This document shows, one piece after another, positions 18,768 to 28,358 of a DNA stretch of 64,000 nucleotides; position 1 is the first letter of the stretch; the number at the start of each line of letters is the position of its first letter. The notes under the pieces are model-generated. The model had not been told where the DNA came from. It saw nothing but the letters and a program-made list of their open reading frames with translations, and did no database searches. This DNA comes from Mastigocoleus testarum BC008 (GTDB lineage: Bacteria > Cyanobacteriota > Cyanobacteriia > Cyanobacteriales > Nostocaceae): positions 24,930-88,929 of the forward strand of contig NZ_LMTZ01000093.1 in NCBI RefSeq assembly GCF_001456025.1, in the 5' to 3' direction. The translations under genes were made by a program, and so were the position numbers.

Positions 18768-19466
18768 TTAGTTTTGACTTTTAAATCCCATTTTTTCTCT
18801 TATTTCATCATATTTGGCACGTACTGCCCGAATATCCTGCCACATTAACCACTTAGGACTACCTTTCTCCCTGGATGGATTACGTAACAAGTAAGAGGGG
18901 TGAAAAATTGGCATACATAATCTGCCTTCCCATTCCATCCAGGTTCCGCGTATTTTGGTAATTCCACGTTTCTCAGCTGTTAAACCTTTAACAGCAGTAG
19001 CACCAGTAAGCAGAATGATTTTGGGATCTACCAAACGGATTTGTTCTAAGATATAGGGCTTGCATGCAGCAATTTCTTCAGTGGTTGGAGTGCGATTATT
19101 GGGAGGACGACATTTGGCAATATTGCAAATATAAACATCTTTTTCCGAGTCCAAGCGTACTGCAGCCAAAATTTTATCAAGTAGCTGTCCGGCTCTACCA
19201 ACAAATGGTAAACCTGTTTCATCTTCATTTTGACCTGGGGCTTCTCCCACAACTGCAATTAATGCTTTTTGATTTCCACGCCCAATTACTGCGTGTTTAC
19301 GGGTACTCCCTAAACTACAACGGTGACAACTATTGCAATGTTCAGTGATTTCTGTCATATTTGCATAGGTGCCACTGGGGATAGGAATCTTAGCACTAGT
19401 GGGTATGAGTTCTTTATCTTGTGGATTGGAATATTGAAAGAGAGTTAATTGATTATCGCTGCTCAT
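18768..19466 (-). CDS. udg: Family 4 uracil-DNA glycosylase (4Fe-4S)
   Basis: A 232-residue protein, normal length for UDG family 4/5 enzymes. It has the uracil-pocket motif VVGEAPGQNEDE followed by GLPFVGRAGQLLD, and the C-terminal FHPSYLLRNPS motif. Fe-S cysteines are visible as C-x2-C near the N-terminus (CNSCHRCSL) and C-x15-C (NIAKC ... AAC). It removes uracil from DNA at the start of base-excision repair. It converges on the receiver-AAA gene with a palindromic element between them. Confidence 0.95.
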   Translation of the reverse strand: MSSDNQLTLFQYSNPQDKELIPTSAKIPIPSGTYANMTEITEHCNSCHRCSLGSTRKHAVIGRGNQKALIAVVGEAPGQNEDETGLPFVGRAGQLLDKILAAVRLDSEKDVYICNIAKCRPPNNRTPTTEEIAACKPYILEQIRLVDPKIILLTGATAVKGLTAEKRGITKIRGTWMEWEGRLCMPIFHPSYLLRNPSREKGSPKWLMWQDIRAVRAKYDEIREKMGFKSQN

Positions 19467-19519
19467 GAATCTTTATAGATTTATTTAATAACTTTGTGGG
19501 GATGCAAAATTTATGATTT

Positions 19520-19638
19520 ACGCCTTATGTGAATTGGAAGCTGAAATAACGTAAATTCGTGAAAATAATCACAAACGTGATTTAAGCCAATTCTTGAAAT
19601 CCTTGATATTACAAGGCTGAATTTAACTCACATTAGCC
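19520..19638. mobile_element. MITE, copy 1 (107-bp core at 19527-19633)
   Basis: The core begins ATGTGAATT and ends AACTCACAT (terminal inverted repeats, 8 of 9). The reverse complement of the element at 46158-46264 aligns along the full 107 bp at high identity by eye, including long shared stretches such as aatcacaaacgtgattta and ttgatattacaaggctgaat. Similarity extends about 5-7 bp outside the core on each side (acgcctt, tagcc). Non-coding. Confidence 0.85.
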
Positions 19639-20349
19639 ATTATTTCGAAATCGAAATATTTATGGCTTCAAACTATTCATGAATTAATTTATACGCTAGT
19701 AATACTGGAATTTTTACCATCACAGCTAAAAATATCTAAAATACAAATATCTAGAAACTTAAAATTATCATACTTTCAGCTTTTAATTCTATTTTGAAAA
19801 TATTAAACTTAAAAATATTAAACTTAAAAATATTAAGCTTCAAAAATATTAAAATTAAAAAGCATCAAATCGCAAACAAAATACCTATATATAGGAATCC
19901 GATTTTATTTATGAAATACTTTTCGAAGTAGAGAACAGGTAATGGGGAACAAGGAACAGAAATTGTACTTTTAGCGGTTAGCGTTAGAAGCATCTACGAT
20001 GTTAGCGACAGCGTGACTTATCCCGCGTTCTAAGCGTAACGGTTTGGACGCATCTAACGACGAATGCACGCGGCTTGACCGTTAGCGTAGCAATGCCGCT
20101 GTAAGGCTTAACCGTAGGTAGCGCAGCTATGATTATTGCATACTGTATTAGGTATGATTTTTAAGCGCGAAGTACAGGCTGCGTCAACAAAAATCAAATA
20201 TGAACCCCATAGAATGTTACCTATGTAAATAGCCCATACTTTTTTCATACTTCTATAGATTTGTAAATTAATTGCTTCAGGTAAAAATCAATCATCATAA
20301 AATCAATATTAAAGTCGATAATACTAACACCCTTTGTGCTGGGGGAAAG
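19639..20349. other. Intergenic with GCG-rich repeat DNA
   Basis: 19640-19920 is AT-rich, with repeated aaatattaa(a/g)ctt words. 19975-20150 switches to GC-rich sequence full of gttagcg/agcgtaac words, like the dispersed repeat DNA near 4310 and 21110. No gene seen. Just upstream of the phosphoribosyltransferase start the run gctgggggaaag could supply a ribosome site. Confidence 0.5.
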
Positions 20350-21018
20350 ATGTCTGATGCCCCACTTTTTGCTACTCGTGCCGATGCCGGTAAAAAATTG
20401 GCATCGGTGGTTGATGACCTTTTAACCCAGCAAATTAATACTTTCGGAGAAACCCCTAGACCAATTGTCTACGCTTTACCACGGGGAGGAGTTCCAGTTG
20501 CTGTAGAGATTTCACAATATATAGGCTGTCCTTTAACTATTATCGTATCCAAAAAGATTGGTCATCCAGAGAATCAGGAACTGGCTATTGGTGCTGTGAC
20601 TGCAGCAGGAAGTATTTTGTGGGCTCCCTCTTACAGATGTGAATTTAATTATCCCCAATGGCAAAAAGAGGCGCTAGATGTAGCTTTAAAACAAGCTAAA
20701 TTTTTAGAGGCACAACTAATTTCTGTTTGCCCAAAGGTTAAACCCAAGAATTCGACACTTATTTTAGTAGACGATGGTATTGCTACGGGAATGACCATAG
20801 CTGTGGCAATTAAAGCTCTGCGAAGACTCTGTCCACGAGAAATTTGGGTTTGTGCTCCTGTTGCACCGATGCGATTATTACCTTACTTACGTGAATGGTG
20901 CGATCGCTCAATTGTTTTGGCTGCGCCACAATCATTTTTTAGTGTCAGTAATTTTTATGTGCATTTTCCTCAAGTGGAAACTGATGTAGTTCGAAGATAT
21001 CTACAGCAACAAGATTAG
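20350..21018 (+). CDS. Phosphoribosyltransferase-family protein
   Basis: A 222-residue protein using ATG at 20350 (MSDAPLFATRADAGKKL). An upstream TTG at 20272 is also in frame but adds 26 non-conserved residues and lacks the purine-rich stretch that precedes ATG 20350. The PRPP loop is LILVDDGIATGMT (about 135-147). An N-terminal PRGGVPVA motif is typical of the COG1926 group. These proteins are related to type I PRTases; the substrate of this group is not established to my knowledge. Followed by a heptamer array. Confidence 0.85.
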   Translation: MSDAPLFATRADAGKKLASVVDDLLTQQINTFGETPRPIVYALPRGGVPVAVEISQYIGCPLTIIVSKKIGHPENQELAIGAVTAAGSILWAPSYRCEFNYPQWQKEALDVALKQAKFLEAQLISVCPKVKPKNSTLILVDDGIATGMTIAVAIKALRRLCPREIWVCAPVAPMRLLPYLREWCDRSIVLAAPQSFFSVSNFYVHFPQVETDVVRRYLQQQD

Positions 21019-21025
21019 TTTTAAG

Positions 21026-21290
21026 AAGTAATAAGTAATAAGTAATAAGTAATAAGTAATAAGTAATAAGTGATGTAACTGTTAACTGGTAACTGTTAGC
21101 GCCTAGCGGTTAGCGGCTCACTTAAGCGCGCCCTGCGTGACGTTAGTCAGAGGCTTTGCCGACGCCGCAGGCTCCAGCGTACCTTAGGTATTGCGTGCGC
21201 GGTCTAGCGTAAGCGTACTGTAAGTATTGCGCATTAACTGTAGCCCGTAAGGGCGTGCCGTTAGCCATAAACTGATAACTGAATTTTCTT
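21026..21290. repeat. AAGTAAT heptamer array plus GCG-rich dispersed repeat
   Basis: 21026-21072 is six or more AAGTAAT units. 21075-21290 is a GC-rich tract with gttagcg words and the segment agcccgtaagggcgtg, which recurs at 44777 with the same flank (cgttagccataaactg). No coding signal. 21291-21493 is AT-rich and holds the subtilase promoter region. Confidence 0.8.
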
Positions 21291-21493
21291 TACTTTTACT
21301 TTCTAAGTGTAAATAACTGTAAATGTAACGATAATATTTACGTAAATATTCTACAGTCAAAAATGTTTCTAAAAAAGGTGATTATCTCGATATTTTTCTT
21401 TTAAAGAACGGATATTAGGGATGTTGCCCCTACTCTCATTTCAGTAAAATGTGAATATAATCTCACTAAAAATATTTATTCGTAACTAACTAT

Positions 21494-23233
21494 ATGTTTC
21501 CTAACGAACAAAAAACTCAATCGAACCCTTTGAGCCCGAAGTTTGAAGGCTTTTTTCTCGAAATGGTTATGCCCCGATTAGAGGGTAGATGTAGCGAACT
21601 GGTAAAAAATATACTTGGTGATGATTGGAATGTTAAACCAATTGGCGACAATCTGACTGAATTTGAAATTACCCTTAATGATGATGCTTTATCAGTAAAA
21701 GAAGCTTGGGATAAAACTTATGAATTGCGATCGCAACCTGGTGTCATTGATGTAGAACCATTGTTTGCTGTTCCACTTCCCGAACTTACTAGCTGGGATG
21801 TATCAATACCTGACTTGGGAGATTTTTTCGATAATCAAATTGAACGAGAAAGTGAAGATGTAAATTGGTGTCTTAAGCAACTTCGAGTATTTGAAGTCTG
21901 GAAGAAGTATTTCCCCGATCCCAATAAACTACCCGGACATGGAATAGTTGTAGCTCATCCCGATACAGGTTACACCAATCATCCAGAAATTATTGATAAT
22001 TTACTTCTGGAAAAAAGTTACGATTTTATTGAGAAGGATAACAACGCCACAGATGAACTGGAAAGACCATTCGGTCAGCTAATCAATAATCCCGGTCACG
22101 GTACATCGACTGCAAGTGTGATCGTTAGCAATCAAGGTAAAGAAGCTAATTATTCCAATCAAAAATATGTTACTGGTGTCGCGCCTGGTGCAAAGGTACT
22201 TCCCTTAAGAGTTTCCTATTCTGTGGTACTTTTGAGTGTCCGCAATCTGGCACAGTCAATTGAATATGCGGCAGATAATGGCGCTCACGTAGTTACAATT
22301 AGCATGGGAACTGCTTTTCATAATCAACGTTTGCGAAGTGCGATTATTTATGCTCAAAAACGGGGTATGATTATTGTTGCCGCATCTGGTACGTTAATTC
22401 CCTACGTGGTATTTCCCGCCGCATATGATGAAGTAATTGCTGTTACTGGTAGCGATATTCGGCGTGAAGTTTGGTGGGGTGCATCGCGAGGAAAGCAGGT
22501 TGACGTTACTGCTCCGGGTCATTTAGTTTGGTACGCAAAAAGTGATAGAAAAGATAAGGGGGTCGAACACAGGATAGAGCAAGGTTCGGGTACTTCATTT
22601 TCTGCGCCGTTTGTTGCAGGTGTAGCAGCGTTATGGCTTTCCTATCATGGACGAGACAAATTAGTTGAACGCTATGGTGCGGAAAAAATTCCTTTTATTT
22701 TCAACGAACTTTTACGGGATACCTGTGACAAATTCCCCACTTGGAAGCCCAATCGATTTGGATCGGGTATTGTGAATGCAGAAAAGCTACTCGCTGCACC
22801 TTTACCAGATAATGTTAATGGATCGGTTGTTTCTCCTGCTTTAGCGTTACAGCAGCACAGTTCCTTGGACAGTGGTAGGTTAGATGCTTTCATGCACCTA
22901 TTTGAGTCCCAACTATCAGATACTCAACCTGGAGAATTTGCATCCCCTGATGCATTTTTAAATAGTAATCTGGCAGAATTACTACAAACGTTCTCATCAG
23001 AATTACCGAATAAATTAAAAGAAGTAGGACAAGAATTAGCTTTTGATTTTGCAGTTAATCCAGATTTGTACAAACAATTTACTGAATTATTACATAGCAA
23101 TAAGCCATCACCAACTGGTCAATCAGAAGGTAGGAAAAAAGGGGAACCCGACAACAAAAAACCTATACGTGAAACCTTGAAGAAGAAAGGAATTTCCGAT
23201 ATTTTGTTTAATAAACTTTTTAATTGGGGCTAG
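21494..23233 (+). CDS. Subtilisin-like (S8) serine protease, probably cytoplasmic
   Basis: A 579-residue protein. The catalytic triad is visible: D157 (AHPDTGY), H202 (NPGHGTSTA) and S368 (GSGTSFSAPF), with oxyanion-side sequence IVAASGTLIP. No signal peptide or membrane segment precedes it. The first 130 residues are an acidic N-terminal region that may act as a propeptide-like or sensor domain (VIDVEPLFAVPLPE resembles an inhibitor tail). The C-terminal 130 residues (about 450-579) are a helical extension ending KKKGISDILFNKLFNWG. Cytoplasmic subtilases are recurrent effectors in cyanobacterial conflict modules; that role here is inference from family and neighbours. Confidence 0.92.
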   Translation: MFPNEQKTQSNPLSPKFEGFFLEMVMPRLEGRCSELVKNILGDDWNVKPIGDNLTEFEITLNDDALSVKEAWDKTYELRSQPGVIDVEPLFAVPLPELTSWDVSIPDLGDFFDNQIERESEDVNWCLKQLRVFEVWKKYFPDPNKLPGHGIVVAHPDTGYTNHPEIIDNLLLEKSYDFIEKDNNATDELERPFGQLINNPGHGTSTASVIVSNQGKEANYSNQKYVTGVAPGAKVLPLRVSYSVVLLSVRNLAQSIEYAADNGAHVVTISMGTAFHNQRLRSAIIYAQKRGMIIVAASGTLIPYVVFPAAYDEVIAVTGSDIRREVWWGASRGKQVDVTAPGHLVWYAKSDRKDKGVEHRIEQGSGTSFSAPFVAGVAALWLSYHGRDKLVERYGAEKIPFIFNELLRDTCDKFPTWKPNRFGSGIVNAEKLLAAPLPDNVNGSVVSPALALQQHSSLDSGRLDAFMHLFESQLSDTQPGEFASPDAFLNSNLAELLQTFSSELPNKLKEVGQELAFDFAVNPDLYKQFTELLHSNKPSPTGQSEGRKKGEPDNKKPIRETLKKKGISDILFNKLFNWG

Positions 23234-23273
23234 ATTGGCGGTTTTGAGAAATATAGGAATTTAGGATTGGGAA

Positions 23274-23305
23274 GCGTCTCTGAAAAAGTTAACTTTGTGA
23301 GACGC
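23274..23305. terminator. Palindrome downstream of subtilase
   Basis: GCGTCTC and GAGACGC arms enclose an inner AAAGTTAACTTT palindrome, giving a long hairpin 40 bp after the stop. There is no clear T-run, so terminator function is tentative. Confidence 0.45.
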
Positions 23306-23422
23306 ATCTCTAATTAAATCGGACATTATGTATTCTTTAAGTTACAAATCTGTTATTGTTCTTTAATCACTCTGGTGAAGTAAAAATATCAGACAATTTT
23401 TTGACTAAATATGGAGATAAGC

Positions 23423-24187
23423 TTAAGCACCTGTACCAACAGCAAATAAATCCGACTCTTCAGAATTAGATTCAGCAAGCTTGACGGATGCTTCAGTTAA
23501 TGAAATATTCCCAGTTACATCACTAAGAAACTTGTTGTTTATCAAATCAGAGAAAGTGCTAATATCAGTAAAACAATTCTCAACAACTTGGTTCGCACAA
23601 CTAAGCTTTTCCTCAGTGCTATTCCCAGTAATTTGATAGCTGAAACTACCACTAAAAATCACAATAGGAATACTTTTATTCTTCTGATTTAAAGCCGCTT
23701 CAGTAATATTCAAAGCCAAAGGAGCCCGTTGCAATTTGTACATCAAATTCAAAGAAGCTCGCATTGCTACTTCCCCTTCATCTTGCCAATCGCCAGGAGA
23801 TAGAAGCTTGTCAGTAATAAATCTGCGTCCAGCATCTTCTTGTGCAAAAGCCACAAAACCCCTAGGATTGATTCCAATTCCCTGAAAATCTAAGCCAGGC
23901 AATACTTGGGTATATTTACGTGTAATTTCGGGTATTATAACCATGTCATCTGTTTTTTTGGTGATACCCTCTGCAAAAATTACCCGATGAGGTTCAGCGA
24001 TGATATTCACACCATTTTTAAAGCTAAATCTTGCCTCGTTATTATTTACAACAGGTTTCTTTGCAAACTCCCATTCCCCCGGAATAATTCCACTGTATTT
24101 AAGAAAATCTGGACTTAAGATAGAAGGTTTAAGATTTTTAGCAGCAACTACAATAACCAACTCTTGAACGGTTAATGGTTGATTCAT
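23423..24187 (-). CDS. Hypothetical protein, unknown function
   Basis: A 254-residue soluble protein read from ATG 24187 (MNQPLTVQELVIVVAAKN), preceded by AAGGA six bases upstream. An in-frame ATG at 24208 adds seven residues and has no such site. I recognise no domain. Visible features: alternating beta-rich sequence (VNIIAEPHRVIFAEG, IPIVIFSGSFSYQI), two Cys near the C-terminus, and an acidic tail. Context: lies between the subtilase and a TPR protein and converges on the subtilase. Confidence 0.7.
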   Translation of the reverse strand: MNQPLTVQELVIVVAAKNLKPSILSPDFLKYSGIIPGEWEFAKKPVVNNNEARFSFKNGVNIIAEPHRVIFAEGITKKTDDMVIIPEITRKYTQVLPGLDFQGIGINPRGFVAFAQEDAGRRFITDKLLSPGDWQDEGEVAMRASLNLMYKLQRAPLALNITEAALNQKNKSIPIVIFSGSFSYQITGNSTEEKLSCANQVVENCFTDISTFSDLINNKFLSDVTGNISLTEASVKLAESNSEESDLFAVGTGA

Positions 24188-24535
24188 CGGCTTTCCTTGT
24201 AAAGTCATGTAACAGTTTCTCTTTAGTCTTCCTACTGAAAGTGATTTAATATACCAGAAATTCCTTGTTTAGTATGGCAACTAAAGATGAAAATGCCAAG
24301 TATGTTAAATGATGCTGATGATATGGATTGTAGGTAATACCAATTTTCTGGTTCTACGCAAAAATACATCACTACAAAAGTTGATAATTTTTCTGAGACG
24401 AGATTTTTGCAGCAGATTTAGGGCATACTACTTTGAGTTGCTTGAATAAGAAATAGATAGTTTGATAAATTTCTTATTGAAGCTGTGCAGAATTTGTAAT
24501 TATAACAATACTCTCATTCAGAATAAAAATAAAGT

Positions 24536-24583
24536 AAAGACGTACCACCAATTTATAACATTAATTGCCAAAGGTACGCCTTT
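24536..24583. terminator. Hairpin between unknown gene and TPR gene
   Basis: AAAGACGTACC and GGTACGCCTTT pair at 10 of 11 positions around a 26-base loop. On the minus strand it follows the TPR gene stop by about 40 bp and continues into a T-rich run (tctttactttatttt), as expected for a terminator of that gene. The rest of 24188-24623 is AT-rich without genes. Confidence 0.5.
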
Positions 24584-24623
24584 TAAACTATTTATTTTTT
24601 ACAATAATTCTCAAATTGACTAG

Positions 24624-25610
24624 CTAATTGTATTGTCTTACTTTTTCATAATCACCAATTGCATAGCAAGCGACTTTTAAACTTGCAAGAGCTTGTTCTT
24701 CAGTGCGGGAATCTTTAATATTTCGAGCTAAGTTTAAACGTTGTTCGTAGTAATCAATTGCTTTTTGATAATCACCTAAAGCTTCATGAGCTACACCCAA
24801 TTTGCCCAAAGATTCTTCTTGTGCTCTTTTATCATCAATTTCTCGAGCAATTTCTAAACTTTGTTTGTAATAAGTAACAGCTGTTATATTTTCTCCTAAA
24901 GCATAATAAGCGTTACCAAGATTTTTTAAAACTTGCTCTTCACCCCATTTATCTTTGAGTTGACGTGCAAACTCTAAACTTTGTTCTTGACATTCAATTG
25001 CTTGTGGTAAATTATTTAATGCTTTATATACTAATCCTAAATTATTAAATGCAGCAACTATAGAGCGACAATCTTTTAATTCCCGACATATGTGCAAACA
25101 TTGCTGCAAATTATCAACAGCTTCCTCATATCTACCTAAGTGGCGCTGGGCGTTACCTAAGTAAGAAAATGCTTGTATTTTCATCTGCAGATTCTTAGAA
25201 TCTTTGATCACCGACAAACATTCTTGGGAATAGACGACTGCACTTTTATAATCTTGTAAATTGTAAGCCGCAAGCGCTAAACAAGAGAGTGCTTGTCCCT
25301 GTTGTTGTAATTTCCCAAATGCTTGAAATAATGCTAGTGCTTGCTGCAGAGACTCAATCGCTCTGACAAACTCACCAACTTGTTGATGTTGAATACCATG
25401 CTGTAAGAACCTAGTTGCTCGTGATGAATAATCCTCAGCTTCTTTTTTGCTTATGGGCTTTTCTATATAAAAATCTTCATATGATTTTTCATCGGAATTT
25501 TCATAAAAATTGTGGGTTATTGTGTCATGTTTCCCGAGTACGAAGTCGTTTTCTGATATTTGTACGGAAACAGTATTTTTACAGGTAGAATCACATCCGC
25601 CTTCGCTCAT
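24624..25610 (-). CDS. TPR-repeat protein
   Basis: A 328-residue protein. After an acidic N-terminal 60 residues it has about seven TPRs of 40 residues, of the Rapsyn/LGN-like kind (NLGNAYYALGENITAVTYYK, KLGVAHEALGDYQKAIDYY). No catalytic domain, signal peptide or membrane segment. The repeats are diverged from each other, unlike the near-identical array at 1-960, so this is an older array. Such proteins are scaffolds or regulatory partners; the partner is unknown. Confidence 0.88.
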   Translation of the reverse strand: MSEGGCDSTCKNTVSVQISENDFVLGKHDTITHNFYENSDEKSYEDFYIEKPISKKEAEDYSSRATRFLQHGIQHQQVGEFVRAIESLQQALALFQAFGKLQQQGQALSCLALAAYNLQDYKSAVVYSQECLSVIKDSKNLQMKIQAFSYLGNAQRHLGRYEEAVDNLQQCLHICRELKDCRSIVAAFNNLGLVYKALNNLPQAIECQEQSLEFARQLKDKWGEEQVLKNLGNAYYALGENITAVTYYKQSLEIAREIDDKRAQEESLGKLGVAHEALGDYQKAIDYYEQRLNLARNIKDSRTEEQALASLKVACYAIGDYEKVRQYN

Positions 25611-25846
25611 GAAGCAATACCTATTTTATGTGGCTTTGAGTCCAGTGTTCCCAATGTTACTTTTCTATTTCCACCTTAAAGATATACTTTATAACAACTT
25701 CATAAGAAATATATTTCTATTTACCTTATATATTCCCATGCATTTGATTGGTTTTTCTTTAATAAGCGATATTTACAAGAAATTAACACTAGATAAGATA
25801 TAAAATATCAAGAATATTATTTCAATAACTTTTAATAGCATAAGCC

Positions 25847-26287
25847 ATGATTCCAGTTAAATCAGAATCATTAACTTCTATGGAAATTAGAAATACTTCA
25901 GTACAGAGAAATCTTCAAATTTATCAGTCAGTTCGAAGATTGGGCTGGCTAGTAGGGGGAATTATTTTGAATCATTTTACATTACTTGGTTTAGTTGTCC
26001 TAGGACAAGAAAGTACTGATTTACTTATTAATCAGCAAAAAGAAGCATGTAATACATTCAAGACAGAGAAATCAAAAGATAAACATTTAGATATTGCTTC
26101 TACTGGTCTAATACCTGGTACGCAGACCATATCAAATGAATTACAAAAAGTGCAAGTTCAACTAGTAACTGCAAGAAATCGCTTTAAAGAGAAGCATCCA
26201 GTTATAGTCAATTTAAAAAGGAGAGAAACAGCACTTGAGAAATTATTATTGGAGCGTGTAAAAAATACCTGCCAAACTTTAAAGTAA
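25847..26287 (+). CDS. Short Wzz/GumC-like membrane protein or fragment
   Basis: A 146-residue protein with one hydrophobic segment (about 34-54, GGIILNHFTLLGLVVLG). Its C-terminal part (LQKVQVQLVTARNRFKEKHP, then VIVNLKRRETALEKLL) resembles the coiled-coil ending of Wzz/Wzc/GumC chain-length proteins, where a HP-x-V-x-x-L motif follows a helical run. Typical family members are several hundred residues long with a second TM segment; here only this part is present. It may be a remnant or a small independent protein. Divergent from the TPR gene. Confidence 0.55.
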   Translation: MIPVKSESLTSMEIRNTSVQRNLQIYQSVRRLGWLVGGIILNHFTLLGLVVLGQESTDLLINQQKEACNTFKTEKSKDKHLDIASTGLIPGTQTISNELQKVQVQLVTARNRFKEKHPVIVNLKRRETALEKLLLERVKNTCQTLK

Positions 26288-26481
26288 ATATACAAATTTT
26301 ATCTGATCTTATTTGTACTTTTTACTTTTGTAGCACTACCTAATAAGGTTAGGACATCGCTAAATCCGGCAAAGCTATGATGTGTAAACTTTTTATCGTC
26401 GGACCCCTTAAGTAATGTTAGTCATAAGCACGGTCTTTTCTTACTTCGTATTTGCGCGCAGCGCTACATCATTACACTACA

Positions 26482-27048
26482 TCATTCCAATAGCCAACCA
26501 AATAATTCCCCAAGAGTTAATTGAAAAGTTTTAGCAAAATCAGGTACGGGTAAAATATCTGTTGCGAGTTCAAAAAATGCAGGTTGCTGTTTAGGAAAAT
26601 AAACCAATACAGACTGTTCGCTGGGATCTATGAGCCATCCCAATTGGGTACCATTATCTAAAAAACAATAAAGAATATTTTTGGTGACTTTAGTTTGACT
26701 TTGCTCTGGAGATAAAATTTCAATTGTCCAGTCCGGTGCAATCTTAAAAGAATCAGCTACTTCACTATTGCTATCACGGGGTATTCTCTCCCATGTAAAT
26801 ACACTTATATCAGGTACGGTGGAACGTTCGCCAAAGGTACATCTGAGTTCAGAGAACGCACGAGCAGTTTTTTGAGGTTTGAGTGCAAAATTAATGGTAG
26901 TGGATAGTTCAGTCTGAATCGTACTATGTTTTCCTTTCGGCATTGGTTTCTGAATAATTTTTCCGCCTATGTATTCACTGGAGGGCTTAGTTTCTGGTAA
27001 TGTTAAAAACTCTTCTAGAGTGATGGATTTAGATGAAGTTGTAACCAT
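26482..27048 (-). CDS. Uma2-family (DUF820) PD-(D/E)XK nuclease
   Basis: A 188-residue protein, usual length for Uma2. It starts with the typical LEEFLTLPETKPSSEYIGGK and GKHSTIQTELS regions. The active-site pattern is visible as VPDISVF followed by WTIEILSPEQSQTKV. The family is greatly expanded in cyanobacteria; a nuclease fold is accepted but cellular roles are poorly known. Monocistronic by spacing. Confidence 0.92.
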   Translation of the reverse strand: MVTTSSKSITLEEFLTLPETKPSSEYIGGKIIQKPMPKGKHSTIQTELSTTINFALKPQKTARAFSELRCTFGERSTVPDISVFTWERIPRDSNSEVADSFKIAPDWTIEILSPEQSQTKVTKNILYCFLDNGTQLGWLIDPSEQSVLVYFPKQQPAFFELATDILPVPDFAKTFQLTLGELFGWLLE

Positions 27049-27198
27049 AATGTGGTTTTCCGTTCAATCCTATGGTTGTCTTGATTGCATTTTACCTTGA
27101 TCGCCCCAAGGGACAAATTTAATGTTATGACCCGTTATGGGTACTTAGCATATTTGATACTACTACTATCAGGATGCCGATGGATTTAAGCGATGAAT

Positions 27199-28347
27199 TT
27201 AACTTCGGCTTGTCACAATATCGTTCGCCGCAGCCCATTGTCCGATGTCTTGTTTTTGAATTGCAGCAGCCATTAAATCCGGGAATTTATCGGGACTACA
27301 AGCAAAAGCCGGAATATTCATTTGGGAAAATTCTGATGTAACTCTGCGATCGTACATAGGTGCACCTTCATCGTTTAACGCAAGTAGAGTAATTACTTGC
27401 ACTCCAGAATTCACCAATGCAGCAACCCGTTTTAGCATTTCTTGACGATTACCACCTTCATATAGATCGCTAATCAGCACCAAAATTGTATCTTGGGGTT
27501 TTTGTACAAATCCTTGACAATAAGCCAAAGCACGGTTTATGTCTGTACCTCCTCCCAACTGAGTGCCGAATAGTAAATCTACAGGATCTTGAGCCTCATC
27601 TGTTAAATCTACAACAGCCGTATCAAACACAACGATCCGCGTTTGAATTGCAGGTAGTGAAGCCAAAACCGCTCCAAAAATACCCGCATAAACTACAGAA
27701 GTTGCCATCGAACCACTTTGATCGACACATAAAATAATATTGCGTAAGGAACTACGTTTGCGTCCATAACCAATGCGAATTTCTGGAATAATTGTTCGAT
27801 ATTCCGACTGATAATGTTTGAGATTGGCGCGGATAGTGCGGTTCCAGTCAATTTCGTTATGACGAGGTCGACGGTTACGGATAGCGCGATTAAGACTTCC
27901 CATGACAGCTTGATGGGTTGGGTGTGTTAATTTACGTTGCAGTTCTTCCACAACCCCACGAACCACCTGACGGGCGGTATCCTTAGTTTTGCTTGGCATT
28001 ACGCCGCTTAAAGACAGCAAATTTGCAACCAAATGTACATTCGGTTCCACAGCTTCAAGCATTTCTGGCTGTAGTAACATTTGTCGCAAGTTAAGGCGTT
28101 CAAGTGCGTCTTTTTGCATCACCTTAACAACTGATGAAGGAAAATATGTACGGATATCACCCAACCAACGAGCTACTTTAGGTGAAGAACTCCCCAACCC
28201 GGCAGAGCGTTCTGAGTCATATAATGCATTTAGGGAGTTATCGATGGTAACATCAGCACCACTCAATTTACAGGCAGTACCGTCTTGTGCGCTGCCGAGA
28301 ATGAGTCTCCAGCGTCGTAGACGTTCATCTTGGGGGTTTTGGGACAT
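27199..28347 (-). CDS. VWA-domain protein (CoxE/YehP-like)
   Basis: A 382-residue protein from ATG 28347 (MSQNPQDERLRRWRLILG). A TTG seven codons upstream is in frame but lies in tandem-repeat DNA. The N-terminal 190 residues are helical and conserved in VWA proteins partnered with MoxR ATPases. The VWA domain has a MIDAS at D209 (VDQSGSMATS), with GGGTDINRAL and LISDLYEGG downstream. VWA-MoxR pairs act as metal-dependent protein-remodelling or assembly systems. The nearest MoxR gene in view is at 45073, next to another VWA gene, so the partner of this one is unclear. Confidence 0.88.
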   Translation of the reverse strand: MSQNPQDERLRRWRLILGSAQDGTACKLSGADVTIDNSLNALYDSERSAGLGSSSPKVARWLGDIRTYFPSSVVKVMQKDALERLNLRQMLLQPEMLEAVEPNVHLVANLLSLSGVMPSKTKDTARQVVRGVVEELQRKLTHPTHQAVMGSLNRAIRNRRPRHNEIDWNRTIRANLKHYQSEYRTIIPEIRIGYGRKRSSLRNIILCVDQSGSMATSVVYAGIFGAVLASLPAIQTRIVVFDTAVVDLTDEAQDPVDLLFGTQLGGGTDINRALAYCQGFVQKPQDTILVLISDLYEGGNRQEMLKRVAALVNSGVQVITLLALNDEGAPMYDRRVTSEFSQMNIPAFACSPDKFPDLMAAAIQKQDIGQWAAANDIVTSRS

Positions 28348-28358
28348 ATTGTTTAAGT

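Noticed and set aside
25510..25803. 97-residue plus-strand frame with hydrophobic sequence
   Set aside because: It overlaps the start of the TPR gene on the other strand, starts inside it, and has no ribosome site; the hydrophobic part is AT-rich DNA read by chance.
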